A stretch of DNA of 36,468 nt from RZZS01 sp964498755 (lineage in GTDB: Bacteria > Pseudomonadota > Alphaproteobacteria > Micavibrionales > Micavibrionaceae), in contig CAZCIB010000021.1 of NCBI GenBank assembly GCA_964498755.1, positions 1 through 36,468 on the forward strand. The letters are read 5' to 3'. Made by a program: the position numbers and the translations under genes. Below, piece by piece: positions 22,469-31,232 of the stretch. Under the pieces are notes generated by a model. The model saw only the letters and a list, made by a program, of their open reading frames with translations, made no database searches and was not told the origin of the DNA. Numbering within the stretch: position 1 is the stretch's first letter; each line of letters starts with the position of its first letter.

Positions 22469-24916
22469 TCAAGACCCCTGATCCGTAACGAACACGCCGA
22501 CCGGCAACCCGCTCAAAAGCGCCGCGACCGACGTTTTCCGGCCCTCGGCCTTAATCGTCTGTCCTGTCATTAAATTGCGCAATGTCTTGTGGTGAAACGC
22601 GTCCGGCAGCGCAATCAACGTCCCGCCCCACAGGGACGGATCAATCGTCAGGCCTTTACTTTCACCCGGCAGCTCCGCAACCCTGAAAGCGCTGAGCGCA
22701 GCAAGCCTGACCCGACCTTTCATGTCCTTGAGACAAAAGCCCAAAAGGCTCTCCGCGTGCAGGCCGTCGCCTTCAAGAAATTCAATTTGCCAGCCGTCTT
22801 CGAGGCCTGTGAGATATTGCGCGCGAATTTGCAGCAACTTCTGAATCAGCCAGAGCTTGGCTGCGCCTGCGCCGACTGTCTTAAAAAGCGTTTCCGGCCC
22901 CGCGGCGTCCATGTCGTTAAGCAGCTGGCGCCTCAAGTCATAATCGACCGGACGGCGGTTGTCGGGATCCACGAGGCTTAAATCCCAAAGCTCCGCGCCG
23001 CGGTAAATATCCGGTGCGCCCGGCGCAAGGATTTGAAGAACTTTTACAGTCAGCGAATAATGCGCCCCGAACACGGAGACGCGCTGCGCGAATTCATCGA
23101 CAAGCGCCGCATAACCGGTATCCGAAAGCGCGCTCTCCACGAAATTATGGACGGCCTGCTCATAGTCCGCATCAACCCGGAACCAGCTTGTTTCCTGCTT
23201 GGCTTCGCGCATGGCCTTTGTCATGTAGTCCTTGATGCGCGTTATATATGTTCCGTCGACGGATTCGCGCCCCGGCCAGCTCGCGATCAGATTTTGCAGG
23301 TAAAGATACTCGGCATGCGGGGCGGGCGCGTTGCCGGACCTGAACTTCACTCCCGCCTTGCGCGCCTTGCCCACAAACGCGATCCATTCCTGAGGAATGT
23401 CCGCCAGCGCCATCAGACGCGCCCGCGCATCCTCGCTGCGCTTTGTATCATGCGTGCTCGTGCAGTTCATCGTCCGCGGATAGCGTTTGCCGCGGGCGTT
23501 CATCCATTGTTCAATTTGTTTGCGGCCGGCATGCCCGGGCTCGCCTTCGCACCCGACCTCGTTGCAACAGGCCAGCGGGAAATAGCGGTAATGCGCGGTA
23601 TCCTCGAGCCCCTTGGCCATGACCGGGCCTGTGAGCTGCTGCCATTCCAGCAAGACTTCGTGATTTTTCGGATCTTCCGGCGAAAGGCGTTCGTTGATCG
23701 CCTCAATGCCGGTTGCCTCGGCAACGCCCTGGATCATCTCGACATCGGCCTTTTCGTAAGCGCCGCGACTGACATAGGTGCGGTAGACGGGAAGAGCCGC
23801 CGTCGCCTCGATCCAGAAGTCTTCGCCTTCTCCGCCGAGCGCGTTCACGCGTTTCAATTCCACCGGAAACAGATTGACCAGCGCTTCTTTCTTGGCGTCC
23901 GTCATGCATTTCCTGAAAGAACCGTAATCCGGCTGCAAGGTTTTCCAAAACGCCTCGATAGCCTCGAAACCGGAACGGTCGATCAGCAGCGCATTGCTCT
24001 TTTCAATGAATTCATAACCGCTGGTTCCGCAGACCGGCCAGCTCCCGGGCAGGCTTTCCTCCTCTGCCAGGATTTTTTCAACCCAGACATGCGGCATTTT
24101 TTCCGCGAGCCGCGACAAGTATTCTCCGGGCATAAACATGCCATCCACATGATCAATGCGTACGCCGCAGATTGATCCGTATTGTTCGGTCATTTCAAAG
24201 AGCTTGCGATGGTACAGCTCGAAAACATGCGGGTCTTCCATGCGCAGGCTGATCAGCCCGGAAATATCAAAAAAACGGCGGTAATCGATGCGCCTGCCCG
24301 TTTCCGTCCACTTGACCAGCCGGTAATGCTGTCGCTCAAGCAGCGCGGCGATTTCGTCACGCGTCATATCGGCGTGGCAAAGCGGAAACGTATCCGCGCT
24401 GAGCGGGAAAATATTTTCCCAGTATTGCGCCTGCCATTTGCCTGAGGCGTCTTTGACAATTTTGATTTCATATCGGTCAAGAACATCTTCCAGCGGGTCG
24501 CCCAGGACCGGGAGGTGTACCGGTTCGCCTTTGGGGACCTTAAAGTCAAACATGCGCCAGTAAGCCGAATCGGCGCCCCGGGCCATCACATCGGCGAGAT
24601 AGACGTTCGCCCCCGACATCGCCATGTGGTTTGGCACAATGTCGAGAATCATCTCCATACCCAGTTTTTTCAGGCGATCGTCCAGCTCGGCGAACGCCTC
24701 TTCCCCGCCGCGCTCTTCGCTTATTTTTGTCGGGTCGAGCACGTCATAGCCGTGATTGCTGCCGGGGACGGACTCGAAAACGGGTGATAAGTAAAGGTGG
24801 CTGACGCCAAGATCGTGAATAAAAGGCAAATCCCCGATCAGGTCCCAGAGCGTGTAATCTGCGGATAGCTGAACGCGGTAAGTGGCTGCGGGAATTTTTT
24901 GGGCATGATGCGTCAT
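22469..24916 (-). CDS. treY: Maltooligosyl trehalose synthase
   Basis: 815-residue GH13 enzyme that isomerises the reducing-end alpha-1,4 bond of a maltodextrin into alpha-1,1, giving maltooligosyl trehalose for TreZ to cleave. The family start ATYRVQLSADYTLWDLIGDLPFIHDLG (11-37) and HLYLSPVFESVPGSNHGYDV are intact, followed by ILDIVPNHMA. The catalytic nucleophile Asp is in CGVRIDHVDGM. The acid Glu region (WVEKILAEEE) and TSGYEF follow, with TSTHDTKRSED further on and GAPDIYRGAELWDLSLVDPDNRRPVDY near the end. Length is within the usual 700-950. It follows the GH57 gene by 59 bases in the leftward operon and should work in the cytosol on chains trimmed or branched by its neighbours. Confidence 0.95.
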   Translation of the reverse strand: MTHHAQKIPAATYRVQLSADYTLWDLIGDLPFIHDLGVSHLYLSPVFESVPGSNHGYDVLDPTKISEERGGEEAFAELDDRLKKLGMEMILDIVPNHMAMSGANVYLADVMARGADSAYWRMFDFKVPKGEPVHLPVLGDPLEDVLDRYEIKIVKDASGKWQAQYWENIFPLSADTFPLCHADMTRDEIAALLERQHYRLVKWTETGRRIDYRRFFDISGLISLRMEDPHVFELYHRKLFEMTEQYGSICGVRIDHVDGMFMPGEYLSRLAEKMPHVWVEKILAEEESLPGSWPVCGTSGYEFIEKSNALLIDRSGFEAIEAFWKTLQPDYGSFRKCMTDAKKEALVNLFPVELKRVNALGGEGEDFWIEATAALPVYRTYVSRGAYEKADVEMIQGVAEATGIEAINERLSPEDPKNHEVLLEWQQLTGPVMAKGLEDTAHYRYFPLACCNEVGCEGEPGHAGRKQIEQWMNARGKRYPRTMNCTSTHDTKRSEDARARLMALADIPQEWIAFVGKARKAGVKFRSGNAPAPHAEYLYLQNLIASWPGRESVDGTYITRIKDYMTKAMREAKQETSWFRVDADYEQAVHNFVESALSDTGYAALVDEFAQRVSVFGAHYSLTVKVLQILAPGAPDIYRGAELWDLSLVDPDNRRPVDYDLRRQLLNDMDAAGPETLFKTVGAGAAKLWLIQKLLQIRAQYLTGLEDGWQIEFLEGDGLHAESLLGFCLKDMKGRVRLAALSAFRVAELPGESKGLTIDPSLWGGTLIALPDAFHHKTLRNLMTGQTIKAEGRKTSVAALLSGLPVGVFVTDQGS

Positions 24917-24975
24917 AGGCGTGGTTCCGCGTTTTAAAAATTGGCGTCATTCTGACGCGCAGGGTAAAAAGAGCG

Positions 24976-27399
24976 TTAAATATGAACCCTGAGCGCTTCC
25001 GCCGTGCCTGCGACAAGTTCTTTCCAGGTTTTCTTTTCGGCGAATGCGCTATCCTTTTCACGGTAATACCACAGATAGAAATCGTTTTGAATAGGCCCAA
25101 GCTCAACTTCAAAGGGCAATTTCTGCAGCGCCAGAATGGTGGCGTGGAAGTTGCGCAGGGCGTCGAGATCCGAAGGCTTGTTGTTGAGAATTTCCTGAAG
25201 CCGTTCCAGCGCCTCGATATAGGTTTTCTGAATGCCGTATTTGTCGAGCTTGATTTCCCAGTCCTTGGCTTCCTTGACATGATCGTGGATGGAATCGATC
25301 TGGACCTCTTCCTCTTTCAAAGCGCGCTTGATCTGGCTGTTCTGAACGTACTCGGCGATATGGCGGAACAGCGAGGGAAACCCGACCCGAAGGTCCGAGA
25401 GATAGCACATAATCGGATAGTGCTGACGGTAAATATCGCTGAACTGGCTTTCGATCGCCTTGAGCGTTTGCGTCAGGATGACGTCGATGGCCTCTTTCTG
25501 TTGATCCTTGAACAGATCCTTGAGCGAGAACAACACGCCATGGAAATGCTTTTCGAGCAAACGCACGGTTTGCGCGAGATCGCCGCGGTCAAAGGCCTCG
25601 ATAAACTCTTCCTTCAGCGCCTTGTATTCCTCGTCATCGGTATGCGCGCGCACCCCAACGTTAATATTATGATCGCCCAGATGCACGACGCAGAATTCAA
25701 TGCGCTCCTGCTCCCGGGTCACGCGGGAAACGATATCCATGTCCGCCACGAGCAACTGCGTCTTGCCGGAATAAGAGCGTTGAAAATCGTGCGTCGTGAA
25801 ATCGAAGCAATAGATTTCACCCGATGATTCTTTTTCCGTGAACAGAGCCATAACGGCGAAATGCGCGGCGGCCTTCAGGAAGTCAACATGCCCCGGAACC
25901 ACGTAGTCATTATAAACCTGCCGCGCGCTCTCGAGATAAGGCAGGTTACTTGGCGTTCTATCCATGATCGTCAGGAACTCTTCCTCGAGATCAAGACCGA
26001 AAATATCCTTGCCCAGTTCAATCGCCCGGCTCGCGTATTTCAGGTTCTGAACGCTTTCAATGCCTGAAACTTCATCAAAAAACCAGGCGCAACTGGTGTA
26101 CATGTAGAGAAGATGCCTTTGAACCTCGAGCGCTTTCCAGAGCTTTTCTTCCGGATTTTTCTTGAGAAAGTTGGGGTCCGTCACCCACTTCTTGATAAAC
26201 GCCCGGCGGTTGTTATCCGAACGGTTCATAATAATGTCCACGTAGTCGTCGCGGATATTCCACGGATCCTCGTCCGTGATTTTCTTCATGTACTTCTCGT
26301 AAGCGACATTCAGCCGGTCACGGAGCAAATCATAGCCCTCTCTCAGCGGCGCGCGCCATGCCTGGTTCCAGCCCGGATAGCCGCCGCTGCTACAGCCGCA
26401 ATCACTTTTCCAGCGCTCGACGCCGTGCACGCAGCTCCACGATGAATTATCATGGATCTGAGCCTCCATCGGCGGCGGAAATTGCTCGAGATACGCGCCG
26501 TAATTTGTGACCGTCGCCATTTCTTCGCGCTCAATAAAGTCAAGCGCGTAGGCGAGCGCCATATCGCCGTTCCGATGATGGTGACCATAGGTCTCGCCGT
26601 CGGTGGCGATATTCACCAGGCTCGGCGCATCGACTTCCCCGCCGAAACCGGACATCAGCCTGTTGCCAAGCTTCTCGCCGTCGTGCAGCAAGCCCTCAAA
26701 GGCAATCGCCTGTGAAATGGGCCCGTCATAAAAGAAAAGCGCAATCTCCTTGCCGCCCGGAAGCTTGCAGAGATAAGGGATTTTCGGATCGATATTTTCG
26801 TTTTCAATCTGCCGCCAAGCCGCGTCTTTCTTGAGCGGGCGCACGGATTTCGCCTGTCTTGGCGCGAGGATGACGTACTTCATGCCGTGATCGGCAAGAA
26901 TCTCCAGCGTCTCCGTATCAACGGCCGTCTCGGCCAGCCACATCGATTCGGCCTCGCGCCCGAACCGCTTTTCGAAGTCGCGCAATCCCCACTTGACTTG
27001 CGTTTCCTTGTCGCGGCGATTGGCCAGCGGCATGATCATGTGATTGTAAACCTGCGCAATGGCGCTGCCATGGCCGTTATAGCGCTCAAGGCTGAGGCGG
27101 TCTCCCTCAAGTATAGCCTCGTAAATATCCGGCATGCGGTGCTCTAGCCACGAGAGCAAGGTCGGGCCGAAGTTAAAGCTGATCTTGGAATAGTTGTTAA
27201 CAAGGCGCGTCACCCACCCTTTATCGTCCAAAATCCGCGACAGACCATTCGGGCCGTAGCACTCGGCGCTGATGCGCTCGTTCCAGTCATGGAAAGGATA
27301 AGCCGACTCCTGTTGCTCGACCGTTTCCAGCCACGGATTTTCACGCGGCGGCTGGTAAAAATGACAATGAATGCAAACAAAACGGTTATCAGAAGACAT
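24976..27399 (-). CDS. GH57-family alpha-glucan-active protein with a long C-terminal domain (DUF3536 type)
   Basis: 807-residue protein whose N-terminal half is a glycoside hydrolase family 57 domain. HCHFYQPPRENPW (16-28) has the family's HxH start. WLAETAVD, about 150 residues further, carries the expected nucleophile Glu, and ATDGETYGHHH carries the acid Asp. GH57 enzymes act on alpha-glucans as amylases, amylopullulanases or branching enzymes. The C-terminal 400 residues form a helical region resembling the DUF3536 domain, whose activity is not established to my knowledge. A Cys-Gly-rich SDCGCSSGGYPGWNQAW segment is notable. It lies between treZ (45-base gap) and treY (59-base gap), pointing to a role in shaping or trimming the glucan used for trehalose. 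The exact reaction is unknown. Confidence 0.82.
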   Translation of the reverse strand: MSSDNRFVCIHCHFYQPPRENPWLETVEQQESAYPFHDWNERISAECYGPNGLSRILDDKGWVTRLVNNYSKISFNFGPTLLSWLEHRMPDIYEAILEGDRLSLERYNGHGSAIAQVYNHMIMPLANRRDKETQVKWGLRDFEKRFGREAESMWLAETAVDTETLEILADHGMKYVILAPRQAKSVRPLKKDAAWRQIENENIDPKIPYLCKLPGGKEIALFFYDGPISQAIAFEGLLHDGEKLGNRLMSGFGGEVDAPSLVNIATDGETYGHHHRNGDMALAYALDFIEREEMATVTNYGAYLEQFPPPMEAQIHDNSSWSCVHGVERWKSDCGCSSGGYPGWNQAWRAPLREGYDLLRDRLNVAYEKYMKKITDEDPWNIRDDYVDIIMNRSDNNRRAFIKKWVTDPNFLKKNPEEKLWKALEVQRHLLYMYTSCAWFFDEVSGIESVQNLKYASRAIELGKDIFGLDLEEEFLTIMDRTPSNLPYLESARQVYNDYVVPGHVDFLKAAAHFAVMALFTEKESSGEIYCFDFTTHDFQRSYSGKTQLLVADMDIVSRVTREQERIEFCVVHLGDHNINVGVRAHTDDEEYKALKEEFIEAFDRGDLAQTVRLLEKHFHGVLFSLKDLFKDQQKEAIDVILTQTLKAIESQFSDIYRQHYPIMCYLSDLRVGFPSLFRHIAEYVQNSQIKRALKEEEVQIDSIHDHVKEAKDWEIKLDKYGIQKTYIEALERLQEILNNKPSDLDALRNFHATILALQKLPFEVELGPIQNDFYLWYYREKDSAFAEKKTWKELVAGTAEALRVHI

Positions 27400-27444
27400 G
27401 GGTAACGGCTTTTACGCTAAGGTGAATTCGGGTTATGAGGTTTC

Positions 27445-29319
27445 TTAAGACCGCATTAGAACAGTCGCAGAATAGCCTGACAAGGTTAACGACACCTTAC
27501 CATTTAGCTTTTTTACGGGAAAATCAAGCTGGTTTTCGACGAAGTCCTGACTCTGCAGCGCGATTTCCCAATCCTCATTTATAAAAGCGCCGACGGAGCA
27601 TGTTTGTTCCTCTTCGGCGAAATTAAAGATGACGGCGAACGAATCCTTTCCTTCAATATTCTGCAACGATATCTGTTTCGTTTTTTCATCATAGACGACG
27701 TCATAACCGTCTGGCTGGAGCAGATATCGCCCACGCAACTGTTTCGAAAGGACGATCAGGCGCCGGTAATACTCCGTCATGACGCCACATTTGCTCCCTT
27801 TTTGGGGATTTTTATCCTTGAGGACGCAGCTTTCATACGTCTCGGCTGCGGCCGGGTCCGGCGGCTCGCCCTTCCAGGCGAAAGCCTGAAACTCGCGCTT
27901 GCGCCCTTCCTGCACCGCCTTGATCAAATCAGGATCGTGATGGTCGACGAAATAGAGAAACGGCTGTTCCGTGGCCAGTTCCTCGCCCATAAACAGGAAC
28001 GGCGTAAAAGGCGATAGGAAAACACAGGCCGCGGCCAGTTTTAATTTTTCAAAATCAACGAGTTGCGACAAACGCCGCCCATACATGCGGTTACCGATCT
28101 GGTCGTGATTCTGTGACGAAACGACCAGACGCCTCGCATCAATACCCTCATAGGAACGGCCCCGGCTGGCCTTGTGATACACCGAATAGTCGCCGTCATA
28201 GCACACGCCGTTGCGGTAGATTTTCGCAAGCTGACCCAGATTGCCGAAATCGAGATAATAGCCGTCCTGCTCCCCGGTCAGATAGGCGTGAATGGCGTGA
28301 TGCAGATCGTCGTTCCAGTGCGCGTCCATCGCAATGCCGCCCTGCTCGAACGGCAGAAGAACGCGCGGGTCGTTGGCGTCGGTCTCCGCGATCAGCGTCA
28401 GAGCCCGGCCCGTCTCGTCCTCGGCCGCTTTCTTTACGCGCGAGAGCTCTTCAAGAAACGGAAACGGAGAGGTATCGAAAATCGTCTGGATCGCATCAAG
28501 GCGCAGCCCGTCAAAATGATACTCCGTCAACCATTGCCAAAGCGTCTGAAGAAAATAACGCCGCACCTCGTCATTCCATGAGCCGTCGAAATTGAGGGCC
28601 TGGCCCCAGGGCGTGTGATACTTGTCCTGCGTGTAATGGGCAAGCTGGAACAGCACGTTGCCTTCAGGGCCCAGATGATTGTAAACAACGTCGAGAATAA
28701 CCGCCAGACCTGCGTTATGCGCAGCGTTTACGAGCTCTTTAAGCTTCTCCGGCCCGCCATAGGTGTTTTGCACGGCGAATGGAAAAACCCCGTCATACCC
28801 CCAGTTGCGCTCGCCTGAAAACTGCGCCACCGGCATAATTTCAAGCGTGGTGACGCCCAGCTTTTTCAGGCGCGGCAGGTCCTCGATTATGCCCTTGAAT
28901 GTCCCCTCGTCAGAGAACGTCCCCGTATGCAGCTCGTAAATCACCCATTCCGGGTAAGGCACGCCTTTCCAGTCTTTGTCCGTCCAGTCGTATTCAAGCG
29001 CGGCCACCTCGGAAGGACCGAAAACGCCGTCAGGCTGATATCGCGAAGCCGGATCGGCAAGCTTTTCCTTGCCGTCGATAATAAAGAAATATTTCTCGCC
29101 GGCCTTGATATCGGGGAAAAATCCGGCGTAATACCCGCGCTCTTCCGGCTTGAGCGGCTCGGGCTCGCCTTTGCGGCTTTGCCACTCAACTGCGACTGAC
29201 GATTCGGCATGCGAGGCCCAGAGACGCACATATGTTCCTTTGCCGGGAACATATGTCGCGCCCAGACGCTCTTCAGGACGGGTAAACTGCCTCAGCCGTT
29301 CGGCTATCCGTTCTTCCAT
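27445..29319 (-). CDS. treZ: Maltooligosyl trehalose trehalohydrolase
   Basis: 624-residue GH13 enzyme that releases free trehalose from maltooligosyl trehalose, partner of TreY. An N-terminal CBM48-like beta domain (LGATYVPGKGTYVRLWASHAE) precedes the barrel. The barrel has YELHTGTFSDEGTF (a TreZ hallmark), EIMPVAQFSGERNWGYDG and VVYNHLGPEGN. The nucleophile Asp is in FDGLRLDAIQTI, the acid Glu in LIAETDAND, and SSQNHDQIGNR carries the transition-state HD pair. Length is normal. Its start lies inside the glgB end, overlapping by 16 bases, so translation is probably coupled. Expression should follow the upstream operon promoter, which is outside the window. Confidence 0.95.
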   Translation of the reverse strand: MEERIAERLRQFTRPEERLGATYVPGKGTYVRLWASHAESSVAVEWQSRKGEPEPLKPEERGYYAGFFPDIKAGEKYFFIIDGKEKLADPASRYQPDGVFGPSEVAALEYDWTDKDWKGVPYPEWVIYELHTGTFSDEGTFKGIIEDLPRLKKLGVTTLEIMPVAQFSGERNWGYDGVFPFAVQNTYGGPEKLKELVNAAHNAGLAVILDVVYNHLGPEGNVLFQLAHYTQDKYHTPWGQALNFDGSWNDEVRRYFLQTLWQWLTEYHFDGLRLDAIQTIFDTSPFPFLEELSRVKKAAEDETGRALTLIAETDANDPRVLLPFEQGGIAMDAHWNDDLHHAIHAYLTGEQDGYYLDFGNLGQLAKIYRNGVCYDGDYSVYHKASRGRSYEGIDARRLVVSSQNHDQIGNRMYGRRLSQLVDFEKLKLAAACVFLSPFTPFLFMGEELATEQPFLYFVDHHDPDLIKAVQEGRKREFQAFAWKGEPPDPAAAETYESCVLKDKNPQKGSKCGVMTEYYRRLIVLSKQLRGRYLLQPDGYDVVYDEKTKQISLQNIEGKDSFAVIFNFAEEEQTCSVGAFINEDWEIALQSQDFVENQLDFPVKKLNGKVSLTLSGYSATVLMRS

Positions 29320-31208
29320 TTTAGCAGCGTCGCTCCCAGTGGCGGCAATGTCAGGTCAAGATAATACGGGCGGCCATGCACTTCGCCTTCCTGGGCTTCT
29401 TTAACGCCATTCAGGTTATTACCGCCTCCGTACAATTCATTATCACTGTTTATGATCTCTTGCCAAGCCCCCGGCTTTGGCACGCCGATATGGTAACCCT
29501 CACGGTAGACCGGCGTAAAATTGAACGCGCACAGAACGAGTTCATCCTCATTTTCGCTCTTCCGCAGGAAGCTCAGGATGCTGCTTTCATAGTCGGAGGC
29601 GTCCACCCACTCGAAACCGCGGTAATCGAAATCAAGCTCGTGCATCGCGCGTTCGTCACGGTAAACAGCGTTCAAATCACGCATGAGACGGTTGATCTGC
29701 TGGTGCGGTTCGTAGTCAAGCTGATGCCAGTTCAGGGAATGATCGTGCCGCCATTCCTCCCACTGGCCATAATCAGCGCCCATAAACAAAAGCTTCTTGC
29801 CGGTCTGCGCGTACATGTAGCTCAGCATGCAGCGCATGTTGGCGAATTTCTGCCAGTCGTCGCCCGGCATTTTGCCCATCAACGAGCCCTTGCCGTGCAC
29901 GACTTCGTCATGCGAAAGCGAAAGCACGAAGTTTTCATGAAACTGGTAGATTGAGCGGAACGTGATATCGTTTTGATGATATTTCCTGAAGACCGGTTCT
30001 TTCCGGAAATACTCGAGCGTATCGTGCATCCAGCCCATATCCCATTTCATCCCGAACCCAAGCCCGCCGATGCAGGTCGGCTTGGAAACCATCGGCCAAG
30101 CCGTCGATTCTTCCGCGATCATCTGGATGCCCGGAAAGTTACCGTAAACGGTTTCATTAAGTTCGCGCAGAAAGCGCAGGGCTTCGAGATTTTCGTTGCC
30201 GCCATACATGTTCGGAATCCACTCGCCCTCTTTCCGCGAATAGTCGAGATAGATGATCGACGCCACGCCGTCCACGCGCAGGCCGTCGACATGATATTTA
30301 TCAAACCAGAACATGGCGCTGGAAATAAGAAAGCTCCGCACCTCGTCACGTCCGAAGTTGAAGATCGAGCTTTGCCAGTCGGGATGAAAACCCTTCCGCC
30401 GGTCTTCGTGCTCATAAAGATGCGTGCCGTCGAAATAGTTGAGGCCATGCGCGTCCACGGCGAAGTGCGACGGCACCCAGTCGAGAATGACGCCGATCCC
30501 GGCCTGATGCAGCCGGTCGATCAACTCCATCAGCAATTGCGGATCGCCAAAACGCCGCGTCGGACAGAAATAGCCTGTCACCTGATAACCCCAGGAACCG
30601 CCAAAGGGATGTTCCATCACCGGCATGAATTCAACATGCGTGTAGTTCATTTCCTGCAGGTAAGGAATAAGCTCGTCGGCGATTTCATGATAGGAAAGCA
30701 AACGGAAATCCTCATCCGCACCGCGCGTTTTCCAGCTGCCAAGATGCATTTCATAAATCGAAATCGGCGCTTTCATGGACTGTTTTTCAGGACGCTTTTC
30801 CAGCCAGTCCTGATCGTTCCATTCATAGCCGATATCCCAGATCACGGACGCGCTGTGCGGCGGACACTCGCTGCAGAACCCGACAGGGTCGGCCTTTTGC
30901 TCGACATAGCCGCGGTTATTCGAATGAATTTCGTATTTGTAGGAGTCGCCGTGCTTGGCTTCGGGAATAATCCCGGCCCAGATGCCGGAGTTTTCCACGG
31001 GCTGGAGATTGTGCACGTTGGTTTGCCAGTCGTTGAAATCGCCGACAACCGACACGCGGTTGGCGTTCGGCGCCCACACGGCGAAGTGAATGCCTTCCTT
31101 GCCGTTCCTGGGTTTTTGCGCGCCAAGAATGTTGTAAATGTGATGATGGCGGCCTTCGTTAAACCAGTAAATATCGTCGCGCGTCAGGTTGGTATCGCCA
31201 ATGTACAT
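29304..31208 (-). CDS. glgB: 1,4-alpha-glucan branching enzyme
   Basis: 634-residue GH13 branching enzyme, moving alpha-1,4 segments to make alpha-1,6 branches in glycogen or maltodextrin. An N-terminal CBM48 domain (GIHFAVWAPNANRVSVVGDFNDW) is followed by a barrel with YEMHLGSWK, FMPVMEHPFGGSWGYQVTGY and VPSHFAVDAHGL. The nucleophile Asp is in DGLRVDGVASIIY, the acid Glu in MIAEESTAWP, and SHDEVVHGKGSL is present. It is a short form without the extra N-terminal domain of Escherichia coli GlgB. It follows malQ by 24 bases and overlaps treZ by 16. It would set the branch frequency of the glucan that TreYZ and MalQ act upon. Confidence 0.95.
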   Translation of the reverse strand: MYIGDTNLTRDDIYWFNEGRHHHIYNILGAQKPRNGKEGIHFAVWAPNANRVSVVGDFNDWQTNVHNLQPVENSGIWAGIIPEAKHGDSYKYEIHSNNRGYVEQKADPVGFCSECPPHSASVIWDIGYEWNDQDWLEKRPEKQSMKAPISIYEMHLGSWKTRGADEDFRLLSYHEIADELIPYLQEMNYTHVEFMPVMEHPFGGSWGYQVTGYFCPTRRFGDPQLLMELIDRLHQAGIGVILDWVPSHFAVDAHGLNYFDGTHLYEHEDRRKGFHPDWQSSIFNFGRDEVRSFLISSAMFWFDKYHVDGLRVDGVASIIYLDYSRKEGEWIPNMYGGNENLEALRFLRELNETVYGNFPGIQMIAEESTAWPMVSKPTCIGGLGFGMKWDMGWMHDTLEYFRKEPVFRKYHQNDITFRSIYQFHENFVLSLSHDEVVHGKGSLMGKMPGDDWQKFANMRCMLSYMYAQTGKKLLFMGADYGQWEEWRHDHSLNWHQLDYEPHQQINRLMRDLNAVYRDERAMHELDFDYRGFEWVDASDYESSILSFLRKSENEDELVLCAFNFTPVYREGYHIGVPKPGAWQEIINSDNELYGGGNNLNGVKEAQEGEVHGRPYYLDLTLPPLGATLLKWKNG

Positions 31209-31232
31209 AAGTCATCCTCTCTCTTTTTTGTA

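Noticed and set aside
23033..24175. 380-codon open frame on the plus strand opposite treY
   Set aside because: It is fully antisense to a clear TreY with intact motifs and encodes no recognisable domain; long antisense frames are expected from GC-biased codons.
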